NCBI GenBank assembly: GCA_964036045.1
Contig: CAXIWF010000588.1
Coordinates: 1-64,000 of the forward strand
DNA length: 64,000 bases
Direction: 5' to 3'
Source: Eutreptiella sp. 'Long Island Sound 2002'
Taxonomy: Eukaryota > Euglenozoa > Euglenophyceae > Eutreptiales > Eutreptiaceae
The position numbers and the translations under genes are program-made. Under the pieces are notes generated by a model, which did no database searches, was not told where the DNA came from, and worked only from the letters and a program-made list of their open reading frames with translations. This document shows, in pieces, positions 59,811-64,000 of this stretch; position 1 is the first letter of the stretch; every line of letters begins with the position of its first letter.

Positions 59811-61193
59811 ATGCACAAGCTGAACCAGCACATGGGGCGGCCCACGTGGGACCAGTTCCAAGCGTTGTGGCTGAAAGTGTTGCGTGGGTGGGAAGAACAC
59901 CCGTCCCCCATCCTCCCCACGGATGAAATTACACTGCTGATAAAGGCCCTGGAGTCCATGAGGGACGGTACTGTTCTACAGCACCCACGAGTGGCGGTCT
60001 CATCCACCAGGTCCCCCCCCCAACTGCGCCTGCCAGCGCGCAAGCGGCCCAAAAAATTCCAACATGCAGAGGGGTTGGCAGCACGGTGCGAAGAAATCAT
60101 CCGCGGATACCAACAACAGGGATGGCAAATCATCTATCCAGACGGGTCGTCGGAAAAACATCCAGAAGTAGGATGGGTGGGGGGCTACGGTGTATTTTTT
60201 GGGGACGAACGGGACACTGCAGAGTTCATCCCGGTGGAAGAAGACCAAACAAACAACAGAGGGGAACTACGAGCCGCCCTCCGCAGCCTGCAGGGACACC
60301 GCGCAGGGCAACGGTCGCTGATATGTCCGGACTCACTACTGGTTGTTAACGGGGTGCTGGGCTGGGCACAGCGCTGGAGGCGACATAAGTGGCACAATTC
60401 AGCGGGTAAAGTGAAGCACGTGGACCTCTGGATCCAGATCCTGGAGCTCGTAGAGCGGTGGGGAGAGGAAGTCAAGTGGCTACACATACCGTCCCACATC
60501 GGCATCAAAGGAAATGGACGGGCGGACCACCTCGCCGATGTGGGACGCCGCCGGTCACCGCTCCTCTTCGGGCGCATTTCAAGGCGCCCACACCCGACAG
60601 AGAAGGAAGACGCCCCCCTGCCAGAGGAGACATCCATCTGGGGGTGGGAGGAAAACGAGTACTCGCAGTCGCTAACGCCACTCACAGCCCCGCACGAGGC
60701 GGCGATGCCCAGTACACCGCCGGTAACACAGTCGTACACCCCAGTTACAACGCCATCAGGGCGCCCAACCCCCCTTTCACCACTGTGGGATATCGAGGTG
60801 TGTACACCGGTGCAAATCAAAAAGAAACAACGCCAGGCCACACCAGGATCCACACTCCAGTGGTCGGCGGTACGCGGCCCGTTGCCTAATCACACGGAGG
60901 CCACGCCAGCCACAAGCCGGCGAACGAGCACGCCCTACCGTGTGGGACCAGCGAGAACCACGTTCCACACGCCACAATCCCTGTCACCCATGTCCCCCCG
61001 AGTGTCCCTGCAGCTGCTAGCATCGTTGGAGCTGGTGGCAATGGAGGGCGAAGAACCCCTGTCCCCCCGGAAGGAACTGAACTATGAGACTTCGTCACAG
61101 GAGCCCCACTCGGATGCATCCGCGCCGGGCTCCCCCTCCACGGCTTCAACGATGTCATGCAGCACTGAAGGGTCACGATGCCTTACCCCCTGA
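59811..61193 (+). CDS. RNase HI domain protein with long C-terminal extension (LINE-derived)
   Basis: The 460-residue frame has an N-terminal ~100-residue segment without a known domain. The RNase H core follows: Y-P-D-G-S-S-E, N-N-R-G-E-L, C-P-D-S-L and P-S-H-I-G-I-K-G-N-G-R-A-D-H-L-A, so catalytic Asp, Glu, Asp, His and Asp are in place. A ~210-residue Pro/Thr/Ser-rich extension follows, ending L-L-A-S-L-E-L-V-A-M-E and S-T-A-S-T-M-S-C-S-T-E. These line up with the tails of the ORFs at 34244 and 38908. No RT is present upstream. It is an intact relic or domesticated piece of a LINE polyprotein. Confidence 0.75.
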   Translation: MHKLNQHMGRPTWDQFQALWLKVLRGWEEHPSPILPTDEITLLIKALESMRDGTVLQHPRVAVSSTRSPPQLRLPARKRPKKFQHAEGLAARCEEIIRGYQQQGWQIIYPDGSSEKHPEVGWVGGYGVFFGDERDTAEFIPVEEDQTNNRGELRAALRSLQGHRAGQRSLICPDSLLVVNGVLGWAQRWRRHKWHNSAGKVKHVDLWIQILELVERWGEEVKWLHIPSHIGIKGNGRADHLADVGRRRSPLLFGRISRRPHPTEKEDAPLPEETSIWGWEENEYSQSLTPLTAPHEAAMPSTPPVTQSYTPVTTPSGRPTPLSPLWDIEVCTPVQIKKKQRQATPGSTLQWSAVRGPLPNHTEATPATSRRTSTPYRVGPARTTFHTPQSLSPMSPRVSLQLLASLELVAMEGEEPLSPRKELNYETSSQEPHSDASAPGSPSTASTMSCSTEGSRCLTP

Positions 61194-64000
61194 GTGTTGA
61201 ATGTTGAATGTCTTTGACCTTAACCGATCCTGTACCCACTGGGTTTTTCAACCTAAGGCCCCAGCAAAGCCCGACCTAGTGTGGCCGAATGGGGCCAGCT
61301 ACAGCAGCACCACGGGAAGGGAGTGACCATTGACCCGGATGCACGCATAACCCTGTAGAGCCCAGGAAGCGAATGCAGCGAGCGGACACAGGGACGAGGA
61401 ATGAACTGCTGAACAGACCTCGAGCTGAGGCTCCGCCGAACATTGGCAGATTGGACAGATGGCGATGACAGCTGTGGGGCAGGCGCAGCCAGAGCCAAAT
61501 GCGGACACTGCAACCTGACCATTTGAGGCCCACCGTGCGCTACCAGCCCCACCCAGGCCAGCCCCAAGCCCCCCCCCCCCACAGGGCCGCTGACTGCAGT
61601 GAGCTCAAGGCAACCTTCCCCCCTCGTTTGAGGTGTGCTGCAGTGCAGCAGGTCAAACAATGAACGGAGGTTTGTGGCGATGACCATATGCCTGTGACGC
61701 GGGGGTATATGTGAGCTTTGTATCTGTTCCTTTATGGCCCACCCATGGGGCCCAAAAAGTGAAGGGGGGGGGGGTTTGGTGTCAGGATTTGAGTCTGAAC
61801 GCCCCCTGTGGCCCTAATGTAAAGGCCATGAGGACCCCACATGATACCGCAAGCGTTGTGCAGCCACCGGGTGTGTGTGGCCCTTGGAGTGCTCCTGGTT
61901 GACAGGGTGGCAGGTACTCTGCTTTGGGGCTTCCATAGGGGAGGGTGGATTTGGATTTCAGGCCCAGGGCACTTCCCCAAAAGGGCCGCACCGGGCGTTT
62001 GGTGGGCAGATGTGCCCCGATGCCACTATGAACGGGTGAAGTGTCACGTCAGAAAAAGAAATATATAAAAAATTATAAAAAAAATTTTCGAGTGCCACGC
62101 GAGTACACTCGCTTGACACTTCTTTACACTCGTGTGACACTTCCCCTCACTGTGAACTGTGACCTGCAAGAATGCAAAGTTCATTCTGACACCCGCACGG
62201 TAGACAGCCGCCACTGCCGCTGCTTGCCTGATCTTGCTCCCGCCAGAGTGCCACTGGGAGCTGCGTTCTTGCAGTATTTCGTTGGTTGCCAAACTGGTCC
62301 ACAACAACGAGGGGTATGGGGAGGGTATTGGGAAGGCTGCAGACCTCCTCGGGCGGCCAACGATATCCCATCTCGCCTCCTGTGAACAGTTGACAACATG
62401 GCGCGAGTAGGCAATGCCACCAAGGCCCACGGGGGAGCCGACTCCGGGGGTTCTAGGACGCCAACTACCCCCCCCCCCCCCCCAAAGGGGTCTCTGGCCA
62501 ACAGTTAGTTGCCAAACGTGTCGCCCTCAGGAGTCAATGGGCGCCAAAGGCGCCCGACGCTCCATGGGCACCAAAGGTGCCCGAAGGAAAAATTTGTCCA
62601 TTGCACATTATACTTAAACCCAACCCAAGGCCTCACATTACGAATGCCGTGATGTGACTCTGGCACACCTTTGTGCACTGTAATTTGAGCCTACACTTTT
62701 ATGCCGCATCGCTAGACACCAGATAGTGCGATCACACCACTCGCTGCAGACTTGTGTCCACAGCACCCCTACAACACTGCCGATGGCCTCACAAAGGAAA
62801 GGCAGTCACCGGATGCTGTGTTTCTTGGGGGACGTATGCGATGGGATGGCTGCAGTGCCTCGCCTCAAATTCCCAAATGCAGTACCCAGCACCGCACAAC
62901 TGCCCACAAGCACCTGCACCACTGGAAAGCTCAGAGTCCCAAACTCTGGCCCTTGGCTTGGCACCGAGGTCCCTTGGAGGTGCATGGCTGGATATACCTA
63001 GACAAAGCAATTGAAGAGGACCAGCACCACGTGACATGCTTTTGCGCCCTCCTCTCATCAACAAGCTGCTTTCATCACTCCGCCCCCCCAAAACCAGAGA
63101 GAGGTCCACCACTAATACATGATAGCACACCACCGAGGCAAGGTCTCTATGCCACCCAAAGGCAGCGAAGGACTGCTGTGATGATATCAATCCGGAATGG
63201 CCTTTCCGTCGCATTAAAAGTCGTCCCAGACCCCATCTGCCGGCAACATTAGAAGGCAAGTCAGAGCAGCGAGATGAGTGTCCAGGGGGCAGCATGGTCT
63301 AGAGGAGGCTAACAGCTTGGGTTCTGGCAAGACGGTTAGGCTTCTTGAAGAGGAGGTGCCATCGTTTTGGTGCAACTGACTCTATTTTTGGCCAACTTTG
63401 ATTTCTTGGTTTTCTCAGTTTGTCGTTTCTCCTTGCGGTTTACCCTCCATTTTCATTGTGTTTGGTTGGTGTGTATGTTTGCTGTCTGATCGGCTTGGCA
63501 GATTTTGCCACATCAGCACGAACGGTGGTCTTTGCGTTCTACGGGGAGACAGGGGAGGGGCAAGGCGTAGGACTCATTCCTCCTGCCACCCCGCCGTGCC
63601 CGGACAGGGAAGAGGATAGGGCACCTAGGGCCTTACCTCAAACCCGGGCCTGTCGCTGACCTGCTTTGTGAACGATCGGCGGACAATTGGGGGAACTTCG
63701 GTCATGAGTTAAAAAGGGCGGGGGGCGTCTTTGCGTCATTGTTTTCGACCCACATTCGTTCCCCATGTTATGGAGGGCGTTGCAACAACGGGTTCGTGTC
63801 GCTTCTTAACTCCTCACCACATGACACCGCCCCTACACATGCGACTGCCGTGGGCAGACATCTGGGCATTCCCAGTCACTGTCAATCGCTCCCAAGAGAA
63901 ACTCGATACCGTGGGCTGCAGGGCTCTGGTCACATGCATCAGGCAATGGGTCACTCGCCGGAAGTGCAGTCACAGTTTGGCGTTGGGCCGGCCCCTCCGT
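61194..64000. other. Gene-poor right end of the window
   Basis: No recognisable protein, including no MurC C-terminal exon. A repeat related to 41100-41200 lies near 61630-61740. AT-rich DNA with GAGTACACTCG and CACTCGTGTGACACTTC words is at 62041-62150, and a C-run at 62470. A frame of 166 codons at 62752-63252 has no recognisable features. Confidence 0.45.

Overview
The window is nuclear DNA of a eukaryote. It holds non-LTR retrotransposons, a Penelope-like retroelement, tRNA-derived SINE-like repeats, satellites, microsatellites, a gene split by a spliceosomal-type intron and very low gene density. Set into this repeat-rich background, all on the + strand, are GC-rich genes for the soluble steps of peptidoglycan precursor synthesis. 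A nuclear peptidoglycan pathway suggests an alga with a peptidoglycan-bearing or peptidoglycan-dividing plastid (glaucophyte, prasinophyte or streptophyte type). A host that acquired the genes from bacteria is the alternative. I cannot name the species.

Layout. 1-7545: a Penelope-like element inserted into an opposite-oriented copy of itself. 7547-14766: two near-identical 2.7-kb copies of an unrecognised mobile element on the - strand; one copy is interrupted by a 1-kb insertion carrying a broken PHD-like ORF. 14880-16058: GATC-rich inverted repeats and an 11-bp minisatellite. 16665-19400: murE-murF fusion. 19.4-26.7 kb: repeats without a convincing gene. 26744-28504: MFS-type membrane protein gene running into a 200-213-bp satellite. 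29328-31750: 5'-truncated LINE. 31754-32377: murB, C-terminal half only. 33.7-35.1 kb: miniature elements and an RNase H ORF. 36623-38077: murA. 38.1-39.8 kb: LINE remnant with RNase H. 42.9-44.6 kb: partial copy of the MFS gene and satellite, split by a C-tract/G-tract transposon. 49087-50454: murD. 54185-58752: murC in two exons around a 3.6-kb intron packed with mobile elements; its C-terminal domain is not in the window. 59811-61193: another LINE RNase H ORF.

Together MurA and MurB (UDP-GlcNAc to UDP-MurNAc) and MurC, D, E and F (stepwise addition of L-Ala, D-Glu, diaminopimelate and D-Ala-D-Ala) would make UDP-MurNAc-pentapeptide. All six activities are represented within 42 kb. The order E-F...D...C matches the bacterial dcw operon, with B and A in between. 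MurE-F, MurA and MurD look intact; MurB and MurC are incomplete as seen here. No mraY, murG, ddl or penicillin-binding protein was found.
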